A DNA stretch of 64,000 nt from Pseudomonas brassicacearum subsp. neoaurantiaca. Its GTDB lineage: Bacteria; Pseudomonadota; Gammaproteobacteria; Pseudomonadales; Pseudomonadaceae. The translations under genes were made by a program, and so were the position numbers. The notes beneath the pieces were generated by a model. That model worked only from the letters and a program-made list of their open reading frames with translations. It did no database searches and had not been told where the DNA came from. Positions 32,877 through 41,875 of this stretch are shown in pieces (the stretch's first letter is position 1; the number at the start of each line of letters is the position of its first letter). The stretch is from NCBI RefSeq assembly GCF_013608025.1, contig NZ_VDLV01000020.1, forward strand, positions 88,511-152,510. The letters run 5' to 3'.

Positions 32877-33587
32877 ATGGAAAAACAGCGTGCTCTAAAC
32901 ATCGCCCTGGTCGGCGACCACGACCCTCAGATCACCGCTCACCGGGCGATCCCCCTCGCACTGGAGCTGGCCGGCAGGCAGACGGACCACGGTATTCGCT
33001 TCCAGTGGCTGGGCACCAACGGGCTTGTCGACGATACGTTGTTGAATGACTTCGACGGTGTCTGGTGCGTCCCCGGCAGTCCCTACCGAAATGAAGATGG
33101 CGCCCTGCGTGCGATTCGTTTTGCCCGCGAAGAGCGTCTCCCTTTCCTCGGCACCTGCGGGGGCTTTCAGCATGCCGTTCTGGAATATGCCCGCAATGTG
33201 ATGGGCTGGGCTGACGCTGCGCATGGCGAAACGTCCCCCGGAGCTGAACGGGCATTGCTGACGCCACTGAGCTGTGCCTTGGTCGAAACCATTGACAGCC
33301 TTCAGTTTGATGGCGGCTCGTTGATTGCCGAGGCTTATGGCCGACAGACCGCGTTCGAGGGCTACCATTGCCGATTCGGGGTTAATCCGGATTTTGAAAA
33401 AGACTTGCTGAGCCAGCGCCTGCGCGCCGTAGCAAGGGATTCGGCCGGCGACCTGCGGGCGGTGGAGCTGCAGGATCATCCTTTCTTTGTCGCAACATTG
33501 TTCCAGCCTGAACGCGCCGCACTGGAAGGCCGCGTGCCGCCACTGGTCAGGGCGTTTGTCGAAGCCTGCGCGAGGAAAACGCCATGA
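32877..33587 (+). CDS. Class I glutamine-amidotransferase-like protein (CTP-synthase C-domain type)
   Basis: The 236-residue stand-alone GATase domain resembles the C-terminal half of CTP synthase. The nucleophile is in FLGTCGGFQHAVLEYARN (around C100), and the His/Glu pair is in VELQDHPFFVATLFQPE. GSPYRNEDGALRAIRFARE is the family oxyanion strand region. There is no synthetase domain, so it is an amidotransferase or hydrolase of unknown substrate. It overlaps the next gene by 4 bp (ATGA) and is divergent from a LysR regulator. Confidence 0.82.
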   Translation: MEKQRALNIALVGDHDPQITAHRAIPLALELAGRQTDHGIRFQWLGTNGLVDDTLLNDFDGVWCVPGSPYRNEDGALRAIRFAREERLPFLGTCGGFQHAVLEYARNVMGWADAAHGETSPGAERALLTPLSCALVETIDSLQFDGGSLIAEAYGRQTAFEGYHCRFGVNPDFEKDLLSQRLRAVARDSAGDLRAVELQDHPFFVATLFQPERAALEGRVPPLVRAFVEACARKTP

Positions 33588-33901
33588 GCGCCCCTTATTA
33601 TTACGCCGTGATTTTCACCTCCCTGCGTACCGAGGGGGACCAAGGCTACGCCGAAGCCGCCGGGCACATGCTGGCCCTCGCCCGGGAGCAACCCGGATTT
33701 CTGGGCGTCGAATCGGCCCGTGGCGACGATGGCCTGGGAATCACTGTTTCCTATTGGAGCGACGAGGCCGCCATCCTGGCCTGGAAGCAGCACCCCGAAC
33801 ACGTCGCGATCCGGGAACGTGGCCGATCGACCTGGTATGTGCATTTCCAGACGAGGGTGTGCAAGGTAGAAAGGGAATACGCCTTCCAACGCCCAATCTG
33901 A
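33584..33901 (+). CDS. Antibiotic-biosynthesis-monooxygenase (ABM) domain protein
   Basis: The 105-residue ferredoxin-like ABM protein contains YYAVIFTSLRTE, GHMLALAREQPGFLGVESARG and YWSDEAAILAWKQHPEH, the typical pattern. Such proteins act as cofactor-less monooxygenases, heme-degrading enzymes or stress dimers. Here it is translationally coupled to the amidotransferase by a 4-bp overlap, so both probably act in one small reaction or detoxification step. The substrate is unknown. Confidence 0.85.
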   Translation: MSAPYYYAVIFTSLRTEGDQGYAEAAGHMLALAREQPGFLGVESARGDDGLGITVSYWSDEAAILAWKQHPEHVAIRERGRSTWYVHFQTRVCKVEREYAFQRPI

Positions 33902-33954
33902 CGTCACAGCGTTGACCGTTGATCAATCTGTAGCGTGATAACCGTGAAGCTTTT

Positions 33955-34050
33955 GTGGCGAGGGAGCTTGCTCCCGCTTGAGTGCGCAGCGCTCATCGTT
34001 TTTTTTGGGGGCCGCTGCGCGACCCAGCGGGAGCAAGCTCCCTCGCCACA
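33955..34050. repeat. REP pair, GTGGCGAGGG family
   Basis: A head-to-head pair with GCTTGCTCCC centres starts at GTGGCGAGGGAGC and ends GCTCCCTCGCCAC. It fills the gap between the convergent ABM gene and the gene at 34114. Confidence 0.88.
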
Positions 34051-34113
34051 GGACCGTGCCGTTCCAAAAATCCTAATGGGCCCCACAGTTTTTTTCACTT
34101 CCGAATCAAGGGC

Positions 34114-34440
34114 TCAGCCTTCGACCAACTGCCGCACCGCAACAATTTCCGGCAGATCGCTGCGGGCCATGTACACACGCAGCGGCTCGGTGAGGTTGAT
34201 CCGGTCGTCAACGTTCTGGTCCAACAGCAACTGGATTCGCTCGCGCTTGAGGGCCATGGTGCCGTCTGCCGCCGGGGCCCAGGCAAATTCGCTGGTGGGG
34301 ATGATGCCGTCATCGGCGACGTCCATGCCAAAAGCGTCTTCGCTGAAACGCACGATGTATCGGCCGGTCTTGCGGTTCAGGCCTACAAAACCTTTGAGCT
34401 GGTCGGCGGCCTGGCAGATGAGTGTCGAAGTGATGCGCAT
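34114..34440 (-). CDS. Conserved hypothetical protein
   Basis: The 108-residue soluble protein of unknown function begins MRITSTLICQAADQLKGFVG and continues with KTGRYIVRFSEDAFGMDV. It has no signal peptide, membrane span or recognised motif. ATG 34440 is preferred over one four codons upstream. It is a single-gene unit divergent from glpQ with 239 bp between them. Coding appearance (consistent GC3, a normal amino-acid mix) supports it as real. Confidence 0.7.
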   Translation of the reverse strand: MRITSTLICQAADQLKGFVGLNRKTGRYIVRFSEDAFGMDVADDGIIPTSEFAWAPAADGTMALKRERIQLLLDQNVDDRINLTEPLRVYMARSDLPEIVAVRQLVEG

Positions 34441-34679
34441 GGTAAACCTCATGGATGCGTCCCGAGGGACGTCTGATCAGTGGTTTACACGCAGGGCAAG
34501 CGAATGATGTTCAGGTTTCCCTCTGGCGGGGAAACTGGTGCGGCCAAGGGTACTTCAAAGTGGTTTGAAAGTGCGTGGGAAATCTGCTTTACGCAGGTCA
34601 ATGTCGGTATGGCGATAGCGTCCGCAGCGTTCAATTGTTAAAAGAGAGGCTTTACAGAAACCACGAAAGGATCTCGAGC

Positions 34680-35807
34680 ATGCCTGTCACCTTTACCCGT
34701 AGCGCCCTGATGCTCAGCCTGTTGCTCGGCATCGGCCAGGCACACGCCCTCGAAACGCCAAGTCCGAAGGCCCTGGCAACCCAACAGGGTATTCCCCATC
34801 CAGCGGTCATCGCCCATCGCGGCGCATCGTTCGACGCACCGGAATCCACCGCTGCAGCCTACAAGCTGGCGCGGGACCTGGGAGCGGATTATCTGGAGCT
34901 CGACCTGCAACGCAGCAAGGACGGCGTCCTGTTCGTCCTGCACGACGACAGCCTGCTGCGCACCACCGATGTCGCGACCAAGTTTCCCGAGCGCAAGGAC
35001 AGTAGCGCCAACGCATTCACCATGGCCGAACTCAAGACGCTGGACGCCGGCAGTTGGTTCAACGCGGCTTATCCGGACCGTGCTCGGCCTTCCTTCGTGG
35101 GCCTGAAGATCCTGACGCTGGACGAAGTCATCAACATCGCCGAGGGCAACCCCCAGCAGAAACCAGGACTGTACATCGAGACCAAGGAGCCCAAGCTGTT
35201 TCCCGGCATCGAACGCGACCTCAAGGATAAGTTGCAGGACCGCGGCTGGCTGAGTCCGTCCGGGTCCAAGCTGGCCAAACGCGCCACCGGCGTGGGTCAG
35301 GGCAAAGGCAAAGTGGTCTTGCAAACGTTCGAGAAGAGCAGCCTGGAACTGCTTCATCAGGAAATGCCCAAGGTGCCGAAAATCCTGCTGCTGTGGGTGG
35401 GAGAAGGCAACATCGAGCCTAAATCAAAAGTGACATTCGCCGAATCCGGCGAAACCGATAAGGCCGCCTACTACGCCAGGCAAGAGCCCAAGGACAAGGC
35501 CGAGTTCGAGCAATGGATCCAGTACGCCAAGGCCCATGGCGCCATCGGCACCGGACCTTCAGCGGCGTTGACCCATGGCGGCAGCCAGAGCTATTCGGAC
35601 CTGGTGAAACCGTGGATGAACCAGTACACCCATCAGCAGGGTCTGCTGGTACATGTCTACACCGTGGATGAGCCGGTGGACTTCAAGAACGTGATGGATG
35701 CCGGCGTAGATGGCATTTTCACCAACCGGTCCAGTGAGTTGCTCAAGTACTTCAAGCGTCCCGAAACCGGCAGTGTGGCGCAACTATTGGAGAAGAACGG
35801 TTACTGA
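34680..35807 (+). CDS. glpQ: Periplasmic glycerophosphodiester phosphodiesterase
   Basis: The 375-residue enzyme cleaves glycerophosphodiesters to glycerol-3-phosphate and an alcohol. A signal peptide (LMLSLLLGIGQAHA) precedes the GDPD domain. The motifs are VIAHRGASFDAPEST (catalytic H), YLELDLQRSKDG (metal E/D) and LFVLHDDSLLRTT (second H). ATG 34680 is chosen because it begins the signal peptide and follows AAAGGA; the longer in-frame extension is not exported-protein-like. The length fits the family. Confidence 0.93.
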   Translation: MPVTFTRSALMLSLLLGIGQAHALETPSPKALATQQGIPHPAVIAHRGASFDAPESTAAAYKLARDLGADYLELDLQRSKDGVLFVLHDDSLLRTTDVATKFPERKDSSANAFTMAELKTLDAGSWFNAAYPDRARPSFVGLKILTLDEVINIAEGNPQQKPGLYIETKEPKLFPGIERDLKDKLQDRGWLSPSGSKLAKRATGVGQGKGKVVLQTFEKSSLELLHQEMPKVPKILLLWVGEGNIEPKSKVTFAESGETDKAAYYARQEPKDKAEFEQWIQYAKAHGAIGTGPSAALTHGGSQSYSDLVKPWMNQYTHQQGLLVHVYTVDEPVDFKNVMDAGVDGIFTNRSSELLKYFKRPETGSVAQLLEKNGY

Positions 35808-35849
35808 AGCATCAGTGCCGAATCGGGGCAGTCGCTGTAAGTTTTCCGA

Positions 35850-35866
35850 ATTAAGGGTGAATTAAG
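35850..35866 (+). promoter_or_regulatory. PmrA-type direct repeat upstream of PepSY gene
   Basis: ATTAAG-N5-ATTAAG is the exact complement of the PmrA box CTTAAT-N5-CTTAAT. It sits 8 bp upstream of GATAAT (35875-35880), a good -10, where an OmpR-family activator would replace a -35. Confidence 0.55.
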
Positions 35867-35929
35867 TTGCCAGAGATAATCTGGCCCCACTTAAACCAAT
35901 CACCCTTTAACGACACCAAGGAAAGACAT

Positions 35930-36235
35930 ATGAAAACTTTGACTGCCCTGTTTACCGCTGCCGCCCTGACCCTTACCGCTGGCCTGGCCCAGGCCGATGT
36001 ACGCATCGACCAGATTCCTCAATTGGTCAAGGACGGCAAGATCAAATCCCTCGAGTCGATGAACGCTGAAGCCCTGAAGTTGCACCCGGGCGCCACCATC
36101 ACCGACACCGACCTGGATAACCACTTCAACGGCTACGAATATGAAGTGGAACTTAAAACTGCCGATGGCAAGGAATTTGACGTTGATTTCGACGCCACCA
36201 CTGGCAAAGTCTTGTCGAACAAACAAGACACTTGA
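35930..36235 (+). CDS. PepSY-domain periplasmic protein
   Basis: The 101-residue protein has a signal peptide (MKTLTALFTAAALTLTAGLAQA) and one PepSY domain with NGYEYEVELKTADGKEFDVDFDATTGKVL (partly quoted). PepSY proteins are periplasmic and often belong to two-component regulons for cationic peptides, metals or envelope stress. The PmrA-like direct repeat in its promoter fits that pattern. It is a monocistronic gene with its own terminator. ATG 35930 follows AAGGAAAG. Confidence 0.88.
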   Translation: MKTLTALFTAAALTLTAGLAQADVRIDQIPQLVKDGKIKSLESMNAEALKLHPGATITDTDLDNHFNGYEYEVELKTADGKEFDVDFDATTGKVLSNKQDT

Positions 36236-36250
36236 TCCATGGAAATAAAA

Positions 36251-36284
36251 GAAGCCGCGCAACTTGAAGTTGCGCGGCTTTTTC
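36251..36284 (+). terminator. Terminator of the PepSY gene
   Basis: AAGCCGCGCAACTT and AAGTTGCGCGGCTT form a near-perfect 14-bp stem followed by TTTT. It lies 16 bp after the stop. Confidence 0.92.
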
Positions 36285-36407
36285 ATGAACGTTGTCCAAG
36301 CCCGTCGCCGCAGCCCAACCGTCACAAAACCTTCAAAGAACCCTGCAATGATGCCGCTCAAGTGAACCTGTCATCGCCGCGACAGGCACTCCCGCCAGCG
36401 AGCCTTC

Positions 36408-37430
36408 ATGAACCACAGCATCGACCAAAGCCATCGCGACCCGGACCTGTTCGGCCTGCTTTACGGGTTCCGCTTTCGCCCCGGCGAACGTGGACGCGAG
36501 CTTGACTCGGCCCAGGCGCTGCGAAGCCTGCAACAGCCGCAGGATGCCGATGAATTCCTCTGGCTGCACCTGAACCTGGCTCACGCGGCCTGCGAACGCT
36601 GGATGAAAAGTCACCTGGCCTTGCCCCAGGAATTCTTCGAAGCCCTGCACGAAGGCTCGCGCTCGACGCGCATCGAGCATGTGGACTCGGCCTTGCTGGC
36701 CGTGGTGAACGATGTGGTGTTCAACCTCAGCAACCTGGTGTCCTCGGATGTGTCCACGTTGTGGGTTTGCGTGAGCAGTCGGCTGATTGTCAGTGCACGC
36801 CTGCAACCGCTGCACTCGGTCGACAAGCTTCGCTCATCGGTCAAGGCCGGCGAATGCTTTCGGTCGCCTTTGGAGTTGCTTGTGCATTTGCTGCGCGACC
36901 AGGGCGAGGTGCTGACGCAGATCGTGCGCAAGACCAGCCTCAGCGTTGATCAGATCGAGGATCAGTTGCTGTCTTCACGCCTGTCCACCAACCGCGCCGA
37001 ACTGGGCAGCCAACGCCGGGTGCTGGTGCGCTTGCAACGCCTGCTGGCCCTGGAGCCCGGGTCATTGCTGCGCCTGCTCAATCGCCCGCCGCAATGGCTG
37101 CAGAAAGAAGACGTCAAGGAGCTGCGCAAATCCACCGAGGAGTTTGCCCTGATCATCAATGACCTCACGGCCCTCGGCGAACGCATCAAGCTGCTGCAGG
37201 AAGAAATCGCCGCCAACCTCAACGAACAGAGCAACCGTACCCTGTTCACCCTGACGGTGGTCACGGTACTGGCATTGCCCATCAACATCATTGCCGGTTT
37301 CTTCGGCATGAACGTCGGCGGCGTGCCACTGGCCAGCGATCCGGAGGGTTTCTGGATCCTGGTGGCGCTCGTGGCGACCTTCACCCTGATCGCCGGCCGA
37401 TGGGCGTTTCGCAAGCGGCGCGATTATTGA
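36408..37430 (+). CDS. zntB: CorA/ZntB-family divalent cation transporter
   Basis: The 340-residue protein has a large cytoplasmic N-domain, a long helix and two C-terminal membrane spans. The pore signature GMN is in GFFGMNVGGVP between the spans; the loop after it matches ZntB more than CorA (no MPEL). ZntB moves Zn2+ (with protons), CorA moves Mg2+ or Co2+. The choice here is by loop only. It is a single gene after the PepSY terminator. Confidence 0.85.
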   Translation: MNHSIDQSHRDPDLFGLLYGFRFRPGERGRELDSAQALRSLQQPQDADEFLWLHLNLAHAACERWMKSHLALPQEFFEALHEGSRSTRIEHVDSALLAVVNDVVFNLSNLVSSDVSTLWVCVSSRLIVSARLQPLHSVDKLRSSVKAGECFRSPLELLVHLLRDQGEVLTQIVRKTSLSVDQIEDQLLSSRLSTNRAELGSQRRVLVRLQRLLALEPGSLLRLLNRPPQWLQKEDVKELRKSTEEFALIINDLTALGERIKLLQEEIAANLNEQSNRTLFTLTVVTVLALPINIIAGFFGMNVGGVPLASDPEGFWILVALVATFTLIAGRWAFRKRRDY

Positions 37431-37459
37431 ACCCTGTCCTCTGCGCCCCGTATTAATTT

Positions 37460-37590
37460 GTGGCGAGGGGATTTATCCCCGTTGGGCTGCGTAGCAGCCC
37501 TGAAGACGTGAACCTCAGTCTTTCTGACAAACCGGGTTGCTTGGTTTGGGGCCGCTACGCAGCCCAGCGGGGATAAATCCCCTCGCCACA
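37460..37590. repeat. REP pair, GTGGCGAGGG family
   Basis: A head-to-head pair with TTTATCCCC centres and GTTGGGCTGCG.AGCAGCCC inner stems. It separates convergent zntB and the chemoreceptor gene. Confidence 0.88.
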
Positions 37591-37617
37591 GATATTAGCG
37601 CTAATAACTAAAGATAA

Positions 37618-39243
37618 TCAGGCACTCAACCGCGCCGTCACCTCGTTCAACTGCCCTGACAACCCATGCAAATCCCGACTGGCCGCTTCAGTACGCTGCA
37701 CATTGTCCAGGTTGGTGCTGGCGATACTGGTGATTTCAGTCAGGTTGCGCGAGATGTCCTCGGCCACGGAGGTCTGTTCCTCCGCCGCCGTGGCAATCTG
37801 CCGGTTCATGTCGCGAATCGCTTCCACTGCCTCGGTGATACGTTCGAGCATCTCGCCGGCCTGAGTCACCTGCTCGACACTTTCTTCGCTGCGCGACTGG
37901 CCGCTCTCGATGGCCTGGGCCGCGTCCACCGCGCCTGTTTGAACGGTCTGGATGATCTGGTTGATCTCGATGATCGACGACGCGGTGCGCTGAGCCAGGC
38001 TGCGCACTTCGTCAGCCACCACGGCAAAACCGCGCCCGGCCTCGCCGGCCCGCGCGGCCTCGATGGCAGCGTTGAGAGCCAGCAGGTTGGTCTGCTCGGC
38101 GATCCCGCGAATCACTTCCAACACCTTGCCGATGCGCCCGCTGTCGGTTTCCAGGCGGCGAATGACCGTGGCAGTGTTGGCGATTTCGCCGCGCATCCGG
38201 GTGATGGTGTGGATGGTGCCTTGCATGACCTTCTCGCCCTGCTGCGCCGACTGATCGGCGTCATCGGCGGCCCGTGCCGCGTCGGCAGCATGACGTGCGA
38301 CTTCTTGGGCGGTGGCGGACATCTCGTTCATCGCTGTTGCGACTTGATCGGTGCGTTCGAATTGCTCGCTGGTGCCTTGGCTCATCAGGCTGGCGATGGC
38401 ATTGAGCTCACCGCTGGCGCTGTCCAGCTCCGTGGCGCTGCGCTGCAAGCGGGTGAAGGTTTCGGCGAGGAACCCACGCAGTGTGTTGGCCGCTACAGCA
38501 AGATTGCCCAACTCATCCTGGCGATTGCTGGTGACACGCTCGGCAAAACGTCCAAGGCTCAGCTGGGTGACATAGTCGATCAAGGCGCGGATTGGCTGCA
38601 CCAGGTTGCGATTGATCAACCACAGGCTGAGCAGGCCGATCAGCAGGCCTGAAACCAACATGACCACGATACCCAGCATGATCGTGCGGTCCGCACCTGC
38701 GCTGATCAATACCGACTCTTCGTTGCCCAGCTTGTGCAGCTCCTCCACGAGTTCGCTCATTTGCTCACTGGCCGCACGATCCGCGCCCTTGACCGCTGCA
38801 TCTCCCGCCGCCGCGTTGGCACCTGAAGAGACAAACACATCGCGGCCCTTTTGATAGGCGCTGCCCAACTGCGCATGCTCGGCTCGCAGATGTTCGATAC
38901 GCGTCCTGATTGGCGCCGGGACACCGCCATGGTTGCCCAACTCTCCCAGCAGTGCCTGGACATCATGCTGACGTGCCTCGAACTGCTTCCAATATTTATC
39001 CAGGTCCGCGGGCTCTTTGCCACGCAACAAGACGTTCTTCCATTCCTGGACCTGTACCTTGAATTGCAGATTGGCCTCATCGATCAATTGCGACGCATGC
39101 AACGGGCCGTCGATCAGGTTGCGATAATTGCGGATGCCATCAGACAGGAAATGAAAGGACGCCAGGGCGATCAGCAGCATTGCCAGCAGGCTACCGCCCA
39201 GCAGGGCCAGAATCTGCGCTCTCAGGGATTTTTGTAGAAACAT
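37618..39243 (-). CDS. Methyl-accepting chemotaxis protein
   Basis: The 541-residue receptor has TM1 (around residues 11-31), a periplasmic four-helix-type ligand domain (about 32-190), TM2 (about 192-215), HAMP ([21 protein letters not shown]) and a signalling domain. The hairpin tip [34 protein letters not shown] (partly quoted) contacts CheW/CheA. There is no C-terminal CheR-binding pentapeptide (ends TARLSA). ATG 39243 begins the first membrane span; the open frame upstream is not coding-like. The ligand is unknown. Confidence 0.93.
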   Translation of the reverse strand: MFLQKSLRAQILALLGGSLLAMLLIALASFHFLSDGIRNYRNLIDGPLHASQLIDEANLQFKVQVQEWKNVLLRGKEPADLDKYWKQFEARQHDVQALLGELGNHGGVPAPIRTRIEHLRAEHAQLGSAYQKGRDVFVSSGANAAAGDAAVKGADRAASEQMSELVEELHKLGNEESVLISAGADRTIMLGIVVMLVSGLLIGLLSLWLINRNLVQPIRALIDYVTQLSLGRFAERVTSNRQDELGNLAVAANTLRGFLAETFTRLQRSATELDSASGELNAIASLMSQGTSEQFERTDQVATAMNEMSATAQEVARHAADAARAADDADQSAQQGEKVMQGTIHTITRMRGEIANTATVIRRLETDSGRIGKVLEVIRGIAEQTNLLALNAAIEAARAGEAGRGFAVVADEVRSLAQRTASSIIEINQIIQTVQTGAVDAAQAIESGQSRSEESVEQVTQAGEMLERITEAVEAIRDMNRQIATAAEEQTSVAEDISRNLTEITSIASTNLDNVQRTEAASRDLHGLSGQLNEVTARLSA

Positions 39244-39530
39244 GGAGTCGATCTCTTCGAAAAAAGGACCTCCATGTCCAGGGTCCACTCTCGCGACTGG
39301 ATGTGGAGGATATGTACTCGGCATCGGCCTGCGACGCCCGTTCTTGAGCCGTGGCGACCGCCGGTAGCGATGACGTTTTCGCTGGCTGGACATGACCTGT
39401 CCAGACAAGCCCACCGGTCGCCCCACCTGGATTGAAAGTCTTTTTGTCATTTCTCCTGGGGTATCCTGCCCACGCTTTGTATAAGCGCGGATCTACCCGA
39501 TCGATCAACAGACTTTGCGAGGAGCGCGAT
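39244..39530. other. Chemoreceptor upstream region
   Basis: A 7-bp inverted repeat CTGGACA-N5-TGTCCAG lies at 39386-39404, an operator-like or hairpin element of unknown use. No gene is seen. Confidence 0.4.
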
Positions 39531-39674
39531 ATGCACGAGATCCCTAATCTCCCCTTCCCAAGCCTGCACGAACCTGAGCAGACGACCCCGCTGCAAGCCG
39601 CAGGGCAACCCGACGCCCAGCAACCCGAGCAGCAGCAAACCATTGAACGCCGCCAGGCCGACAACGAAGACTGA
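39531..39674 (+). CDS. Small Pro/Gln-rich protein
   Basis: The 47-residue hydrophilic protein begins MHEIPNLPFPSLHEPEQ and ends RRQADNED. It is probably disordered. GCGAGGAGCG provides a strong ribosome site, which favours this ATG over the longer open frame from 39432. It is followed 75 bp on by another small gene in the same orientation. The function is unknown; conserved short proteins of this kind occur across Pseudomonas. Confidence 0.6.
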   Translation: MHEIPNLPFPSLHEPEQTTPLQAAGQPDAQQPEQQQTIERRQADNED

Positions 39675-39749
39675 TCCACCCGCAACACCAGACTGTGTGG
39701 AAAGCGCTAAGATGCGCTTTCCACACCGCCTGAATCCGAGTCCCGCGCC

Positions 39750-39962
39750 ATGACCGACGACACCTCCTCTTTCAGCCCGGCCCAAGCCAGCGTGCTGATT
39801 GGCACCACCGAGAAAATGGTCGAGATCTGGACCCGCCTCTCTCCCGAGAAACAAGCCGCCCTGTTGACTCGGTTCGGCACGGAGGAAAATGCCATTGCCG
39901 CGCTGGTCACTGCGCACATGGTCGCAGGCAAAACCACCGCCGAACCGCCGTCCGGCAAATAG
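39750..39962 (+). CDS. Small hypothetical protein
   Basis: The 70-residue acidic helical protein (MTDDTSSFSPAQASVLIG; WTRLSPEKQAALLTRFGTEENAI, partly quoted) has no recognised domain, signal or membrane span. The coding appearance is consistent with its neighbours. It precedes the MFS gene by 83 bp and could share its transcript. The function is unknown. Confidence 0.62.
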   Translation: MTDDTSSFSPAQASVLIGTTEKMVEIWTRLSPEKQAALLTRFGTEENAIAALVTAHMVAGKTTAEPPSGK

Positions 39963-40045
39963 TTTTACTTTTCCGCGCGCCACCCACACGGTCACCGTTA
40001 TCATAAGCAGCCTATCTATCCTGCTTTCCCGTGGACCCTTTTCCC

Positions 40046-41245
40046 ATGCCAGATCTCCAGCGCCCCATGGCGGTCACGCTGCAAGTCGTATCCATCGTCC
40101 TGTTTACCTTCATCGGCTATTTGAACATCGGTATCCCCTTGGCCGTGCTGCCCGGGTTCGTCCACGGCGAGCTGGGGTTCGGCGCGGTAATCGCCGGGCT
40201 GGTGATCAGCGTCCAATACTTGGCCACGCTGCTTAGCCGTCCTTATGCGGGACGCATCATCGACAACCTGGGCAGCAAGCGCGCGGTCATGTTCGGCCTG
40301 GCCGGGTGTGGTTTGAGCGGCGTGTTCATGCTGGCTTCTGCCTGGACCGCAGGCACGCCGGTCCTGAGCCTGACCAGCCTGCTGATCGGTCGCCTGGTGC
40401 TGGGCAGCGCCGAAAGCCTGGTGGGCTCGGGCTCGATCGGCTGGGGCATCGGCCGGGTCGGCTCGGCGAATACCGCCAAAGTCATTTCGTGGAACGGCAT
40501 CGCCAGTTACGGCGCGCTGGCGATCGGCGCGCCATTAGGAGTGTGGCTGGTGAAATCACTCGGACTTTGGAGCATGGGCTTCAGCATCATCCTGCTGGCC
40601 GTGCTCGGGCTGGCATTGGCCTGGCCGAAAACCGCCGCGCCCATCGTCGTCGGCGAGCGCCTGCCGTTCATGCATGTGCTGGGGCGCGTATTGCCCCACG
40701 GCTGCGGCTTGGCCCTGGGCTCCATCGGGTTTGGCACGATCGCTACGTTCATCACGCTGTACTACGCCACGCAGCACTGGGACAACGCCGTGCTTTGCCT
40801 GAGCCTGTTCGGTGCCTGCTTCATCGGTGCGCGCCTGCTGTTCGGCAACTTGATCAACCGTCTCGGAGGGTTCAGGGTCGCGATTGCCTGCCTGTCGGTG
40901 GAAACCCTGGGTTTGTTGCTGTTGTGGCTGGCGCCCGATGCGCAGTGGGCCTTGGCGGGCGCGGCGTTGAGTGGTTTCGGTTTCTCGCTGGTATTCCCGG
41001 CGTTGGGCGTGGAAGCCGTCAACCTGGTGCCGGCCTCCAGCCGTGGGGCGGCGGTGGGGGCTTATTCGCTGTTCATCGATTTATCGCTAGGCGTCACCGG
41101 CCCGCTGGCCGGGGCGATAGCCGCCGGTTTCGGCTTTGCCTCGATCTTTCTTTTCGCTGCGTTGGCGGCCTTGGGTGGGTTGGCATTGAGCGTCTACCTG
41201 TACCGTCAGGCGCCTCGCTACCGTGAAGAGCGGGAGAAAAACTAG
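40046..41245 (+). CDS. MFS transporter, YfcJ/YhhS type
   Basis: The 399-residue protein has 12 predicted membrane spans. It carries the MFS loop-2/3 motif ([20 protein letters not shown]) and [18 protein letters not shown] near the N-terminus, as in the YhhS/YfcJ group (putative arabinose or drug exporters). ATG 40046 is preferred over an in-frame GTG five codons upstream, but neither has a strong ribosome site; ATG 40067 is also possible. Its stop overlaps the stop of the convergent arfB in CTAG. Confidence 0.82.
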   Translation: MPDLQRPMAVTLQVVSIVLFTFIGYLNIGIPLAVLPGFVHGELGFGAVIAGLVISVQYLATLLSRPYAGRIIDNLGSKRAVMFGLAGCGLSGVFMLASAWTAGTPVLSLTSLLIGRLVLGSAESLVGSGSIGWGIGRVGSANTAKVISWNGIASYGALAIGAPLGVWLVKSLGLWSMGFSIILLAVLGLALAWPKTAAPIVVGERLPFMHVLGRVLPHGCGLALGSIGFGTIATFITLYYATQHWDNAVLCLSLFGACFIGARLLFGNLINRLGGFRVAIACLSVETLGLLLLWLAPDAQWALAGAALSGFGFSLVFPALGVEAVNLVPASSRGAAVGAYSLFIDLSLGVTGPLAGAIAAGFGFASIFLFAALAALGGLALSVYLYRQAPRYREEREKN

Positions 41246-41655
41246 AAATCCACCTTGCCGCGCCCGGCCTTGATCGAACCGCGCTTGGTCTTCGATTCGA
41301 GGCGACGTTTTTTCGAGCCGAGGGTCGGTTTGGTCGGGCGGCGTTTCTTTTCGATCTTGGTGGCACTGAGGATCAGTTCGACCAGGCGCTCCAGCGCATC
41401 GGCACGGTTCTGTTCCTGGGTGCGGTATTGCTGGGCCTTGATGATCAACACGCCGTCACCGGTGATGCGACTGTCGCGCAGGGCCAGCAGCCGTTCCTTG
41501 TAGAACTCGGGCAGCGACGAGGCCGGGATGTCGAAGCGCAAGTGCACAGCGCTGGAAACCTTGTTGACGTTCTGGCCCCCGGCGCCCTGGGCGCGAATAG
41601 CCGTCAGCTCGATCTCGGCGTCCGGAATGTGCACGGTATTGGAAATGACCAGCAT
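41242..41655 (-). CDS. arfB: Ribosome-rescue peptidyl-tRNA hydrolase ArfB (YaeJ)
   Basis: The 137-residue release-factor-like protein has the catalytic GGQ at residues 26-28 ([12 protein letters not shown]). Its basic C-terminal tail ([26 protein letters not shown], partly quoted) enters the empty mRNA channel of stalled ribosomes. It releases peptides from non-stop ribosomes without a stop codon, backing up tmRNA. The length is typical. It shares the CTAG stop overlap with the convergent MFS gene. Confidence 0.95.
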   Translation of the reverse strand: MLVISNTVHIPDAEIELTAIRAQGAGGQNVNKVSSAVHLRFDIPASSLPEFYKERLLALRDSRITGDGVLIIKAQQYRTQEQNRADALERLVELILSATKIEKKRRPTKPTLGSKKRRLESKTKRGSIKAGRGKVDF

Positions 41656-41719
41656 GGAAAGTGTCCGGTGTCAGGTTCCACAGGATACCGCGAATCCCAG
41701 AGACAACACCTAGCCCCTT

Positions 41720-41807
41720 GTGGGAGCGAGCCTGCTCGCGAAGGCGGCGGTACAGTCGACATTTCTAGAACTGATACACCGCTTTCGCGAGCAAGCTCGC
41801 TCCCACA
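41720..41807. repeat. REP pair, GTGGGAGCGAGC family
   Basis: A head-to-head pair whose left unit has CCTGCTCGC instead of CTTGCTCGC. It lies between arfB (divergent start side) and the aroP-type terminator. Confidence 0.88.
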
Positions 41808-41829
41808 GGGGATTTGTATGTGGTCTGAA

Positions 41830-41856
41830 ACAACAAACCCGGCACTCGGCCGGGTT
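41830..41856 (-). terminator. Terminator of the aromatic permease gene
   Basis: AACCCGG and CCGGGTT around CACTCGG form a stem. On the minus strand it is followed by TGTTGTTT. It lies 20 bp past the permease stop. Confidence 0.7.
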
Positions 41857-41875
41857 CGTCTTCTTTCAGCGATGC

